Translations under genes and position numbers: made by a program
Source of the DNA: Xenopus tropicalis
Lineage: Eukaryota > Chordata > Amphibia > Anura > Pipidae
DNA length: 64,000 bases
NCBI RefSeq assembly: GCF_000004195.4
Contig: NC_030685.2
Span: forward strand, 58,280,048-58,344,047
Direction: 5' to 3'
The notes under the pieces: generated by a model
Told to the model about the DNA's origin: nothing
The model's input: only the letters and a program-made list of their open reading frames with translations
Databases searched by the model: none
In this document: positions 37,246 through 48,989 of the stretch, piece by piece
Position numbering within the stretch: the first letter of the stretch is position 1
Layout of the letters: every line of letters begins with the position of its first letter

Positions 37246-37602
37246 GTGTGTGAGTGTACTGGTGCTATCCACATACTTACTGTGACTATAGAACATTGCT
37301 TCTTTGCACATTTGTATTTATACATGAGAGGGAATCATCACATTACTCAACATCCTCCAAAAACACATAAAGCAGTCATCTGTCATCAAAGCCACCAGAT
37401 GTTCCTATTTCATGGCAATAAGCGAATGTCCGGAATTCCTGCTACACAAACCAGACGGTTTATTTCTAACAAGGCTTTCTATGGGTTTGGCACAGAGGTA
37501 GAGCAGACAGACATTGCGGCACAGGGGGCCAGTTTCCTCCTCGAGGCTCTAGCACAAATGCAGGAGATGAATGAATCGCTTCAGGGTCCGCCGACCTTGT
37601 GA
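37246..37602 (+). other. Coding-like open stretch of unknown nature
   Basis: A 118-codon open frame ends with TGA at 37600-37602. Its last ~47 codons have more even, protein-like composition (FYGFGTEVEQTD, FLLEALAQMQEMNE) and sit in a CpG-richer patch running to about 37680. The upstream part looks like ordinary AT-rich DNA. I see no splice signals I trust, no poly-A tail and no family match. It could be a fragment of a retrocopy, a conserved non-coding element that happens to be open, or chance. Confidence 0.2.
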
Positions 37603-37682
37603 TCATTCTCTTCTAACAGAACGCTGCTCGCCATTTGTCAAATCATCCACTATCACCCTAAGGTTAGCCGGACGACTTACCA

Positions 37683-38143
37683 AACTTAATAATTCAATAG
37701 GCACTTAGAAGAAAACAAAGCCATTAGTCTGCTGATTACTTTTTTATGGTGTCTCTATCAGAAATCAAGGGCCATATTTTTTAAACAGATAGATAGCGGA
37801 CACAAAAGGCACCAGGGTAACTAAGGACATAGGTGTCACTGTGCACATATGGGGCTTATTTAAAATATAGAAAGTGGGGCACATGCTGTTTACATTTTGT
37901 TCCCCAAATTCTGAGAAATGGCACATTATTGCGGCACTGATGCTAGTTGCACATAAAGGAGAAGACAATTTCCGGTTGACATATTTTCAGTGGTTTTAAA
38001 GTTATCTCATATCTTGTTGCTACAAAAAGCTGTATCTGCCTGGATATTTATTTTCTATGCACTTCCGGCTCTGTCTCCTGAAACAATACTAGAAGCTAGC
38101 TGATAAACAAAACTGGAATAGAACTGATTTCCGCTATACTGTT
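37683..38143. other. Intergenic DNA, no gene recognised
   Basis: The part 37765-37960 has words typical of the TTTAAAATA / GGGGCTTATTTAAA class of MITE ends (ATGGGGCTTATTTAAAATAT-like at 37850), but a complete element is not resolved. Confidence 0.4.
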
Positions 38144-38345
38144 ATAAGGCTACGGCCACACAGGGCTAATTTCTGACCTGCGGATACAGGCACCTACCTT
38201 TCTGTCATCCAGAACCACTGCCTCGGCCCGGTGCAGGCACACGGAGTGAGTTTCTGAAAAGCTTATCGGAGCAGGGGGGGCTGATTCTCGGCCTGTGTCT
38301 ATTCTCAGGCTGACAATTAGCCCCATGTGGCTTAGGCCTAAAGCC
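38144..38345. mobile_element. MITE with GGCTACGGCCACACAGGG end
   Basis: The left end is AAGGCTACGGCCACACAGGG. The right side reads CCCCATGTGGCTTAGGCCT, an imperfect inverse. The interior is GC-rich with CTCGGCC words at 38222 and 38285. Confidence 0.55.
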
Positions 38346-39498
38346 ACTGGTATACGGAGCATTTTCTCCTATTCTCTCTGCCTGTGTTTTGTCTGAGGGA
38401 AGTGGATCTGCTCCCTTACACAGCTCCATTTACCTGCACTGACTGCTTGCGGCAGGTACATGGAGTGGAGCAGAGCTGAGTTAAGGAGTGGATCAGCTTC
38501 TCTCAGCCTGAAGAAAAAATGCTGGCAGAGAAGTGGAGGAAACATTCTGTGTGCCCATGGTCCAAGGGTCAGACCCAGAGAGCAGTTAGGGGTAATCAAT
38601 AACTGCTTTCACTTTGAACTACATTCATTCTCTGCTTATCAAGCAGCCAATGCTAACCATGGGCAAACGACCAGCTTGTCACTGACAACTGATGTTTCTA
38701 TAAATGAGCTGATTCATATAGCAAGTTTAGGAGCTTTTTGGTAAAAAAAAAAAAAAAAAAAATTATTACTAAAATGCCCTTTTAAAAAGTGGAGTTTTAA
38801 ATGTTGGTGTAGAAATGGATATGTGAAAAAAAAATTTGTCTAAATGGAGGCTTTTGTTTTTGTGGCAGCAGTAGCATTGGTAAACCAGATTTTTAATAAG
38901 CTGTCAAAGTGCTCCCATTTCGATAGTTATTTATATTTTCAAATAAAGCATTGTGTACTTGGACTGTTCATCTTCCCTTTTGTTTTAGATAGACGGATTA
39001 GGGATTGATGGTGTGGCATTTGGTCATGTGACTGTAATGTGACTCAATACTCTTAACTAATACTACTCCTTTCAAACCCTAAAGCAAGTGGGGGGCATTA
39101 TGGGAGGTGAGTTAGTAGAACTCCCACTCTCTAAATTTGAGCTATGGTCTATATGAATACATATTGTTTATAGCAATGTAGGGATTGGAGAGTTAGTAAT
39201 AAAAACAATGATTAGCTAAACTGTAAATGAATGAGATACACTTGCTGTGAGCTGATGGGAATCAGTTCTGCAGAGAAGAAAGTCAGGATTATAAATGAGG
39301 AAAGACCATGAAAGTAATTGATGGTTTTCGCTGGGAAGTAGGGAATATGTGATTCTCCAATCACGTGCACTGCTACATTGCTGTAGTGCTTGCACCAGTA
39401 TGCAGTAATGTGTCCTACTGTATAGGCTGTTTAGAAAGGACAAGTATCCTGCCACATACAGTATTGTTCATTTTTCATAGTTAATACCCATACAGGGG
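38346..39498. other. Intergenic DNA with poly-A tract
   Basis: An A-run of about 20 bases ends at 38761. It is preceded by a GC-richer stretch from 38380, so a retroposed fragment is possible, but no source is recognised. Confidence 0.4.
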
Positions 39499-40000
39499 CA
39501 GATAAGCTACCAAATTGTGTATGCTCACCTTTAGTGTCATTTATTACATAACTCAATTATTCTCCTGGTGTCCGGTTGTAATTAGTGTGTCTGAAATGGC
39601 TGCCTTGCTTGCTGTCCCATGAGAGAATAGTGCTATATAAATATGATTTCCCTTGCAGCCTTTGGCCGATACTCTTCTCTGAGGTTAGAAGTGGGATATC
39701 TGGTCCATAAGAAAAATTGAAGTTTGGCAGAATCCATGAACTTCCCAAGCCTGCCAATGGCAATCTCTCAGCAAGCATAGTACTGTGCAAATAACAAATG
39801 TACAAACACATTTCACCGTGAACTCTCACTATCTTATACTTTCCAAAGTATGGAAATCATTTTATATAGCACTATTCTCTCATGGGACAGCAAGCAAGGC
39901 AGCCATTTTAGGCCCACTAGTTATGCCCAGACACCTGGAGATTAATGGGTTATGTAATAAATTACACTAACGGTGGGCATACACAAGCAGATTTTAGATG
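39499..40000. mobile_element. Long fold-back MITE with ~150-bp arms
   Basis: The left arm (about 39499-39655) and right arm (about 39843-39998) are inverse copies. Both contain TTTATTACATAAC, CACCTTTAGTG-like and GCTGCCTTGCTTGCTGTCCC followed by ATGAGAGAATAGTGCTATAT. The inner part of the arms is nearly perfect over about 50 bp. The loop is about 190 bp. There is no coding potential; the minus frame at 39557-39829 is an artefact. Confidence 0.85.
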
Positions 40001-40961
40001 CAGATTACTTTATTACTTTATGCGCACATTCTGTGTCCATGTTACACCACAGCTTTAGTGGCGGGAAAAATATTCGCTAAACTCTTTTTCACAGATTGTG
40101 TATTTATATTTGCAAAGAGAAAACGGCGCTATATTCACACATAATCAACATGCACAGAGAGTATGCTCATGCAAAATGGAATTTAATTTGTGAAATTTTG
40201 TGCACAATTTGCACTTTACTGCGATTGTCAAAAAAAGGAGACTGGCACAGCAGTGCAAAATGTAAGAAATTAGGGGGAAAAGTGCAAACAACCATTTGCA
40301 AAAAAAAAAATATGCGATGCGCGAACTTTATAAATGACTTCCAGCATGTGCATAAATATTTGCCATCTGCGAATATGCCATATCTAAAAAACTTTAGGGA
40401 AATTTGCACTGTGAATAATCATAATAACTTTGCAATTATGTTTGCGCATTAATTGCCCCAGTCTTGTCCAGCTTTAATTTATAGCATAAGACATTATTGA
40501 TATTGAGAGACATATCATAAATCTATGTTAGTGGCATAAGACACAATTTTACATTTAAATGTTTTTGTGCATGGGGATCCCTTACCCTAAAATCCTCATA
40601 CCAAAAGCACATATTCATGTACAGTGATAACTAAAATATTGGCTTCTTTGCATTTTTTTTTTTTTTTTAAATGAGCAGTTTTGATAAAAATATTTTAGTA
40701 AGCTATGCACATTCACCGACAATGCAAATTTTATTAGGCTTTTTTCAGGTCTAAAAGGGGTAAATTTTATATGAAATAGCAGTTCTGTAATTTGAATAGT
40801 GAAACAAGGAAATGCTTCTAACTTATTTTGGAATGGCATTGTGCAGGGGTGTTTGAAAAAAGTGCAAAGTCACCAATATTTTTTGGTGTATTTTTAAGTA
40901 TTTACATACATTTTTGTATTAGAAGCTGTAGTTCACGTTAATTACAATGTAAACACAAGCA
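40001..40961. other. Intergenic DNA with TGCGCA / TTTGCAAA-rich MITE-like section
   Basis: The part 40010-40455 repeats words such as TTTGCAC, TGCGCA and GCAAATTT, like the element at 36622, but its ends are not defined. Oligo-A/T runs occur at 40298-40307 and 40651-40669. Confidence 0.4.
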
Positions 40962-41256
40962 TAAAGGTCCCCATACACGGGCCGACTATAGCTGCCGATA
41001 TCGGTCAAATCTCGATCGGCCAGGTTAGGAAATCCGGTCGGATCGGGGACCGCATCGGCTCGTTGATGCGGTCCCCGAACCGACTGCCCCATAAGCTCAA
41101 ATGTAATCCGATCGTTTGGCCCCAGGGCCAAACTATCGGATTATTTTTTTTTTTAAGTCCCTTGCTACCCGATATCGCCTACCTATATCGGGTGAAGATC
41201 CGCTCGCTTGGCGACATCGCCAAGCGAGCGGATCTTATAGTGTACGGGCACCTTTA
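40962..41256. mobile_element. GGTSCCCATACAC-type MITE, copy 1
   Basis: The ends are TAAAGGTCCCCATACACGGG and, on the minus strand, TAAAGGTGCCCGTACACTAT. GCGATATCGG, CCGATCG and GATGCGGTCCCCGA words form internal inverted pairs (for example GGGGACCGCATC / GATGCGGTCCCC at 41045-41077). High CpG content makes it stand out from its flanks. Confidence 0.82.
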
Positions 41257-41985
41257 GACTCCCTTAACCAAAAACCCATTATCTAGAAAGCTCTCAATTA
41301 AGGGATGGCTTTACTAAAACAAACCTAGCAGGCAAGATGAATAGAACCATATAGATTATGCTCAGTGGCCTGGGGGCTGGACTAATAAACATGAGCACAC
41401 ATGAATATATATAATTAAACAAAATATACCACAATGATTTTTTTTGAAACCACAGAATGTCATTATTTCAACTCCTTTTTGATGATTTACAGCAAAGTAC
41501 ATGCCTCTGTATGAATAATAATTGAAAGAAAATGAAAGATAACAACAATATAGTTTTTGACTTGTGTTTGGATTCGACAGCAGACAAGCAACTCTCATTA
41601 GGTAAATGCAATTACCCCCACAACAGAACTGGATTGTTAAAATGTTGTGTTTTGACCCAAGTATATATTTCCCTTTGTTTATAAATGAAAGAGTTGCTTG
41701 CTAGCATCAAGCGAAAATGAGGTTTTTTTAACAGCCGGCCAAAAGTGATTTTCTTTCCCATTTCTAATTTTCATCATCTCACACAGCAAAACAGAGACTT
41801 TAACTAGGAGTTAAGGAATACAAAACAAATTGCTTTCAACTGTTCCCTGGAACAGATGAGATTTTGTTATCTAAAATGGAAAATAATATGGCACCTTTAT
41901 AAATAGGCTGTGTATTAGACTATACCTTTATGTGCACGATGAACAATCCTTCTCAGAACACTTTCATTTACTGTATAAATGTGTG
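41257..41985. other. Region downstream of bard1
   Basis: A short piece of the GTTATCC-type repeat lies at 41258-41315 (CCCATTATCTAGAAAGCTC). The segment 41690-41900 is non-repetitive and could be conserved. No exon is visible. Confidence 0.45.
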
Positions 41986-42005
41986 TGCTGCCTACAAGAA
42001 GGAAT

Positions 42006-42011
42006 TTTATT
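42006..42011 (-). promoter_or_regulatory. bard1: Candidate bard1 polyadenylation signal
   Basis: The minus strand reads AATAAA here, about 460 bases past the bard1 stop codon. It is preceded by a T-run and followed 25-45 bases later by T/G-containing sequence. It would give a 3' UTR of about 490 bases. No nearer perfect AATAAA was noticed, but alternative signals cannot be excluded. Confidence 0.45.
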
Positions 42012-42471
42012 GAATTTGAAAAAAAAAAAAAAAAAAATCCTATTTATAAGGAATTCTTGTTCTCTTTTGTTCAATGGATAATAACAAGATAGATTCTTCT
42101 TCCAACAAACTGGAAATAATTCCATTTTCCAGTATACTCACACAAAAGTATATACAGAGGAGACACAGATTTGCCACAAGAGACACAATTAGGTCCTTTT
42201 GAAAGACATAGTTTCAGACTAGGAAGCATTGTTTAGGACTTAAAAAGACAGTATTGCATCACTTACATGATTAAACTGCAATGCTTAATATGCACATATC
42301 TGACATATTTATACCATTCCATATTAAAATACAGAACCATCTAAAATGAGCTTTCAGTCAGTCCAATCATTTTAAAAAACTGATCAGTAGAATTGGGTGA
42401 GAATCAAATGATTTTCCTATCCATTGATTCAATAGTTTACAATCAATCTGAAACATTCAGTTGCATTTTTT

Positions 42472-42810
42472 TCAACAAGACTGGGGCACAGGTAAGAGCT
42501 GGAAGCTGGTGATGCATTCTATTATCCAACTGGAGGGGGCAAACCAAACTTTCCCCTGGCGCACTCTCTCAGGGCGGTACTTGGAAGTTCTGTCATACAC
42601 AATATATTGCGTGCAGAACCGCTGATCAGAATCGGCTTCTGCATGGTACGCCACAGTGTTGATGGTTTGTGTTACATCACTATCAGGTTTAGGCTGACGA
42701 ATAAGGATTTGTCCACCAGCGGCTTTAACCAGTTCAACAAGGTCTTCTTTACGGTGTTCTTTAAAACAGCCAAGAAAATAGAAATGGCATCCGTCCAACA
42801 GCTGGGGCAG
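42472..42810 (-). CDS. bard1: bard1 last coding exon (human exon 11): second BRCT repeat
   Basis: BARD1 is the obligate partner of BRCA1. The dimer is a nuclear ubiquitin ligase acting on nucleosomal histone H2A and needed for homologous recombination. This exon encodes 112 residues plus stop, starting [12 protein letters not shown] after the acceptor TTTTGTTAAG. It covers the second BRCT repeat. [26 protein letters not shown] and [10 protein letters not shown] match human BARD1 almost residue for residue, and the BRCT tryptophan is present in APSSWIIEC. The end, QLLPVPQSC, is slightly longer than the human tail. The open frame extends seven codons upstream into intron 10 without a stop, but protein homology and the AG fix the border at 42810. 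Confidence 0.97.
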   Translation of the reverse strand: MPQLLDGCHFYFLGCFKEHRKEDLVELVKAAGGQILIRQPKPDSDVTQTINTVAYHAEADSDQRFCTQYIVYDRTSKYRPERVRQGKVWFAPSSWIIECITSFQLLPVPQSC

Positions 42811-43572
42811 CTTAACAAAATAAAACGACAACAGACAATTTTACAAAATGATTACTCTAGGGATCTTCATACTAAACAATGGCGCGTGTAGACCAAAACA
42901 TTGAGTCAATTACAATTTATTATAATAATAAAAAAAAAAAATTATAAAGTTTTCCTCAAGGCATTCACAGTCTATACTAGCTAAACATAGCTGTTGTGGC
43001 CACTGATTAAGTAAACATTGAGTTAGGTTGTTGCTTTCCACACCTTTCAGTTAAATTAATGTAAAGTTATAACATTAAAATAAATCTAACAAGAAGATAT
43101 TGATATAGACATGGGGCCTGTTATCAGTGGAAGAGTAAATCGGAAATGTGAATTCTACTGTTTCAACGGGTTCTTGACAGTCAGTACTGTAGAGCCAATG
43201 TTCTAAGCCAGGAAGTATTCTGTAGTAATTAGTTACCTGCCCAAAAGTAGGCTTAAGGTGGCCATACATGTTACAATTACAATCACTCATACCCTTCACT
43301 AACATTCAGAGCTGTGGCTATAACAAAAGTTTTTGTAACACCTTTTCTTGGTGACCCCTCTAGGGGGCACTGTCTGATTTTCTATAAATATCTTGTACTC
43401 TCACTGGTTGTTATCCCTAAACGTTTGATCATGTTGTGAAGTGTTAAGAGCACCTTGGAATAAAAAGTTGGGATCACCCGTTGTACTGCAATTAGAGGCA
43501 TTTTCCTAATTTTCTCAAATTACAGCAGTACTGCCAATCTGTAAAAATAGTTGAGATAAATAAGAAAATTAC

Positions 43573-43670
43573 CAGCTGCTGTTTGTTTAGGCGTGCTCGG
43601 TGTGGTCCACTATGAATCTCATATGGTTCTTCTGGTTCTCGATCACATGATTCCAGGCAGGCTTTTACCC
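43573..43670 (-). CDS. bard1: bard1 exon (human exon 10): end of first BRCT and linker
   Basis: This 98-bp exon lies between TTTTCCCAG and GTAATT. Its first two bases complete the Trp codon begun in the previous exon, giving W-VKACLESCDREPEEPYEI and then GPHRARLNKQQL. It forms the last helix of BRCT1 and the inter-repeat linker. The exon length is a phase-2-to-0 fit: 2 + 32 codons. It joins in frame to LPQLLDG of the next exon. Confidence 0.96.
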
Positions 43671-45961
43671 CTGGGAAAAGAGCCAAATAAAAAGGCCCAA
43701 TGATACGAGCACTTTCTTACAGTATAAACTGGTCTAGAGCAGTTCTGGTGGAGGAAACTACAGTGTGAATCAGTACTAAGTCTGTCAGTCATGATAGGAA
43801 TGGCAGTGTTATGGCAATATTCTTTAAAGCATCAATAATTTATATAGCAAACAATAGGAATATCCCATTATTAATATACTGATTACACTGCAACTCTTCC
43901 TGACTGCATGATGCCTATTTATCATTTGGGCGACACACAAAAGCAAAGGCATCTGTGACACTGCTCATGAGGGGCAGATTTCAGTGCTGACATTTTGGAC
44001 AAAATTTTGGATGTTAGTGGAAAATACCAGATGCTAAATTAGCCTACTTGTTAACGGTTGTATGAACAAACGTAAGAAAACTGGTCTCGAGAAACATTAT
44101 TAAGCAGAATTTGTTAGTAGCTGGAGGGTCACAATTCAGCACCTGTTCTCTAAAGGAAAGCCCATTAATACATTAATATATATACATATTATTGGTGCAA
44201 CACCTTTTTAAAGCAACAGTTAGAGAATGAAAGGTAGAACCACTGGCTATAATTGCTGAGCAGTACCCTCACCTAAATGAACTGCCCCTGGGCCTTGCTG
44301 GCAGTGCATGCCTCCACCTACTTCACTGCTGCCAGGAATCACGTGGGCTGTCTTGGAAGGTTCTATGAGCAGTACAGAAACTTTTTGTTCTTAAATAAAC
44401 TTAAGGGCTACCTGGGGACAGGCTAAGATTTTGGTTCCTAAATCTGTAGAAAAGAACCCAAGACTAGTTTTGGGTAGCAGGTCTGTTGTTATAGACATTT
44501 AGGCTTTGAAAGACTGTAAGTGAACCAGGATAATGCAGAGACAACAATACTAAGTATTGGTGATCTGCAGTATTTAAAATATATAAGTTATATGAAGGCC
44601 CCAAAACAACTTGCTGTGCTTAAGCACTCACTTATGTTTGGGCCCTAAACATTTATAGGGTCAAAGAATTCTAAATGTTCTTATATAGTAGACACTGGGA
44701 TTGTATTAAAATATTTGCACATCTCCAACAATCACTGGAAATAAATATGGAATTGTGTTATTCTACAGCATACAAAACTACAAAGACTAGAGTAATTCAC
44801 CTGCCTAGCTGTTATATTAAGGCGACTAATAATATACATACAGTACAGTGTTTTCAGTAGCCTGAGGAAAGCAATTTTCCTCTGCACACTTCAATTCTTA
44901 GTCAGTAATCTGTAATCTACGACTGAAAGACACAGAAAATGAATGGATGTGACATTCCTTTCCAGGCGGCGTTCTGAAACAGAGCAGTGTATAATGTATG
45001 TGTATATTATATATGTGTCAGAAACATGACAAAGGCTGGAGACTCGGCACATACATACTGGCATTTACAAGAAAAGTATTTGCATGGATAATTCCTATGA
45101 ATGTGACATTATGTCAGTGCAGTTTTACTTCTTTTGGACTGCACTCAGGCTTATATAAATCACCCAGAAATGTTTGAGTGACACACCCCCTCCCAGCAAT
45201 GCCTCGATGGAAAACATTTAAAATTTACCAGTTGTGCATTAACTTTAGTAAAAATAAATAAATTAATAAATAAAAAATGCTCTGCTTATTGCACCCAGCC
45301 TCACAGCACCTGCAGGCAAGGTAAATGTAGTAAATTCTTTAAGCCAGAAAGTGGATGCATAAAAACACAGTAATAAGTAGGATTAGAGAGAATTGCCAAG
45401 TAAGTTTGCATAATAGATATTGTTGCCTGCATCTGGGCAGTTAATCCAAAGAGGAGCTCTCTCTATAGGTGTTCTATAATGGAAAGGAAGCCATAAGCTT
45501 TCTGAAGATCGGTGCTACAACCCAGGTGAATTAGTTGTTTTTGTAAACATTACAGAACACTGAACAGAGTAAACTGTTGAAATAAGGCATGACTGGGTTG
45601 CAGTTTACTGCTGACTGACACTGTTTCCAGAAACAAATTCATTAGAGAAGCAGGCATGAAGCACTGAAGGTAATGGTACAGGCACCATCACTTGGAAAGG
45701 AATTACAGCGAATGCTCAAGCCTTTGGCATGGAGCAAAGCACATGCTTCAAATTTAAGTGGGAGTACCTAAAGCTTATGTTGAAATTCTCTGGAGGCTAC
45801 AAGTCAAAGTGTCAGTCAAGGGTGGCCCAAAAAAAAACCCTTAGGCACCCAAATAAATCCCAGAAATTCTCATCAGCCAGTTTTGCAGTACACATGGTAC
45901 TCAAAAACACATAGAACACACGTACTAAGCTCTGGATTTATGTAGACCAGTGACAACTTAC

Positions 45962-46054
45962 AAGCAAATCGAAGCGTCCAGCATCCAGCTAATATACCCA
46001 TCATGCATTTCATGGTTCGTAGCAGAGGCTCATCACTTACAATAACATGTGTAA
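45962..46054 (-). CDS. bard1: bard1 exon (human exon 9): first BRCT core
   Basis: This 93-bp exon lies between TCTTAAAG and GTAAGTTG. It encodes [19 protein letters not shown] then [12 protein letters not shown]. The TMK triplet aligns with T617-L618-K619 of human BARD1; K619 lies in the phosphate/poly-ADP-ribose binding pocket reported for the human BRCT domain. GCW is the conserved BRCT tryptophan motif. Phases are 1 at the start (completing a codon begun by the G of the previous exon) and 1 at the end (T of the Trp codon). Confidence 0.96.
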
Positions 46055-47145
46055 CTTTAAGAGAAGATGAAAAAGAATACAATTAATTTTTTTTAACTGT
46101 CTTTAAAAGGTTGACAAAGAAACAATAGAAAACAATGCTATTTTGTCTACCATCTGTTTAACATACTTTGAAATAAATACACCCCCAGATTAGCCCAACC
46201 TGAAATGTTGCTTTTTACATTTAAACAAAGGATGCGCTATAAAAACACAAAGGCATAGTAAAAAAAGTAAAAAATATTTTCTGTTAAAATTAATTGTTTA
46301 CTCGCTCTAAGCCCTGCCCATCTGCTTACATTCTTTTTTCCTTATATTCATGCTGACCCCTTTGAAGAAGTTCCTTCTAGGGACGGTTTGTACTTGTAGC
46401 AGATCTGTCTCCCACCTGTTACAGCTCAACGAAGCGGTCTGCGTACAGACTGCTAATTAATGTGTTGTGGCAAACAGGGGAAGAAGCACGGCCGAACTGC
46501 AGATACAATTAAGTATGTGAAAACTTTCTACATGGCAGGGTCAGGGGTAGAACAATGTTAGTGACGCAGCTTTATTTTCCAGCTGAGAGTTAACAAGAGG
46601 TAATATTTTTATGAGGCAAGCAAGATAAAATGCTGATAGAACAGCAGAGAATTAGTACCCTAGTCTCCTTTACCTGACCCCCCTCAGCATTTTAAATTTA
46701 GGCTCATAAAGCATCCATATTTTACATGGCTGTTTAGATATCACATTGCACATATACACTATACAATATGCAGATTTAAAGCAAAACCAAACTTGTACAC
46801 TCACTGAAAGACCTACTTGTTGGTAGATGTTGCCAAATAAACTTATCTTTGCCTGATCTGGCTACTCATATGCTGAGCAAAATTGGTCTAATTGATCGTT
46901 TTGCCACCCACTAATGATTATATCTTACTTCATCTATAATAATAATAATAATATAATAATATATAATACCAACAGCCTCTCCCTCAAAAAGGAAACACCA
47001 GTAGGCAGACATTTTTGCAAATATGCAGTTTCTGAAAAGCTCTCAGTTGAACCTATGTGGATAACAGGAGTGCCTTGGCACTCCTAGTGCTGGTAAAAGT
47101 ACACCAGATATGAATCAAATCTAAAAGATATTTATAGCCACTTAC

Positions 47146-47278
47146 CTTTGCCATCATATTCAGCACAAACTTCAGCTTTCAGCGTTTTTGCAAGCTTGGT
47201 CAGATCGGCACGCTGAGTAGCCAGCAGCCCACTGGCTATTAGTACAACCGTTTCTTCTTTCCGCTGGTGCGAGCTTGG
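47146..47278 (-). CDS. bard1: bard1 exon (human exon 8): start of first BRCT
   Basis: This 133-bp exon lies between CTCCACAG and GTAAGTGG. It encodes PSSHQRKEETVVLIASGLLA followed by TQRADLTKLAKTLKAEV and CAEYDGK. VVLIASGL corresponds to LVLIGSGL of human BARD1, including the Ser-Gly of the phosphopeptide pocket (human S575-G576). The first ~8 residues are the variable linker between ankyrin and BRCT regions. The exon ends with one base of the next codon. Confidence 0.95.
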
Positions 47279-47968
47279 CTGTGGAGCATATAATCAAAGC
47301 AACCATGATAAATATAATGTTATTTAAAGACTGTGTGGGCCTCTGTGGAAAGCACTCTTCCCAAAAACAGACTACTTATGTTCCCCCATAGCTCTACAAA
47401 ATAGGCATTCCAAATGCAAGAGAATTATCCAATAAAACCAATGAACTTGTTTGTACTGAACTGACTGCTGCCCAGATTATGCAGCCCAAATGAAAATGTC
47501 ATATAAAAGGTAGGCTAAGTTACACATGTGGAAATAAAGTCTTCTCCTAGTATCCATTATTTAAAGATAGGCCCTACAATACAACTATACCCCCATATGT
47601 ATGTCTCTGCATGTACCTCAGTGTATTCATATGTATATTATTAGCCACTTTAATATTATTGCAATCTGTTTGGAAGAAGTAGTGAAATGTCCAGATAGCT
47701 TGTTGTAATAATCACCTAGCTAGGTATCGGTTTTATGGCAATTTTGTTTTATTTTCTGTGTTATCCAGCAACTTTCTGACTGGCTAACATGATAAAACCA
47801 GTTCATCATTTATCTACTTATATTAAAAAGGGAAATGTTACACCTCAAGCCTCATTTAATTTTATGTAATATCAAATGGAGTCACCCGAAATTTCCTTGG
47901 GAGGTACCTTCAGGTGACCGAAGCGATGCGTATACCATACCACTGGCGAGTTTAGTCACCCACAATAG

Positions 47969-48378
47969 TTAAGAAGGAAAGGCAAAGTCACTTGGGGGTG
48001 CCAAAATGTTAGGCACCCCCAAGTGACTTTAATCTCTTACCTTGTACCCCGGGCTGGTGCCCCTGTACGGAGAAAACAGCACCAGCCCGGGGTACCTGGA
48101 GCGCAGCGCTTCCTCCTTCCTTTCCGAAAATGCCATCGGTCTGCGCATGCGCAGTAGAGTGAAAAGCGGACTTTTCTATTAAAGTTCGGCTTTTCACTCT
48201 ACTGCGCATGCGCCTGCAGGGAACCCGGAAGGAGGAAGCGATCGATGCTACTCCGGGCTGGTGCTGTTTTCTCCGTACAGGGGCACCAGCCCGGGGTACG
48301 GGGTAAGCGATTAAAGTCACTTGGGGGTGCCTAACATTTTGGCACCCCCAAGTGACTTTGCCTTTCTTTCTCCTTTAA
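47969..48378. mobile_element. TTAA-flanked hairpin MITE (T2-like), copy 2, in bard1 intron 7
   Basis: TTAA lies at 47969-47972 and 48375-48378. Perfect 18-bp subterminal hairpins sit at both ends (47985-48029 and 48314-48358). A central fold is built from GCGCATGCGCAGTAGAGTG and its inverse (about 48140-48213). CACCAGCCCGGGGTAC boxes are symmetrical. The whole element is one multi-branched palindrome with no coding frame. It is close in sequence to copy 1 at 8459. Confidence 0.9.
48314..48358. repeat. 18-bp perfect hairpin inside hairpin MITE copy 2
   Basis: AAGTCACTTGGGGGTGCC, a 9-base spacer, then the exact complement. The mirror hairpin at the other end of the same element is at 47985-48029. 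Confidence 0.95.
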
Positions 48379-48989
48379 GCAGCACAACAGGTAAAACGCT
48401 AGATTCCAATTGTTTTTGTGACTCTCAGGGAAAAAGGGGTTTAACCCTTTCACTGCCAGCCGTTTTGAACAAAGCGGAACTTCTACTGCCAGACAGTTTT
48501 AGAACATTTTGCACTGTTTCACTTTAGGGGCCTTTCCTTGGGGGGACTTTTAGTTTACCCAGGAAAACAATATATTGTTTTTTTCAGGACAACCTAAGCT
48601 TTTAAAATATGGTAGAATTTTTGTGTAATTCCAATTTTGTAACAAGATATAGGCTTCTAAATGTCTAAAAAATGAAAAAAAATTATATTTTCCATAATAT
48701 AAACACACATACCAGAAAAAAAAAAATTTTATGCATGAAAATACACCTGATTTGGAAAGTCCCATGTCTCCTGAACGTGCCAATACCAAATATATATAGT
48801 TTTATGGAGATTTCTCACATGTATAGGTCAAAAACTCTCAGCAGTACACTACCAAATTTCCAAAGCACTGCTCCAGAAAGCTGCATACTTTAGATTTTAA
48901 GGCCAAAAATTCCGCTAACAGAAAGTTTATCCCAGAAAATGTTACATTTTTAGAAAGAAGAGATTCTGGGGAATCCAGAATAGGCACAA

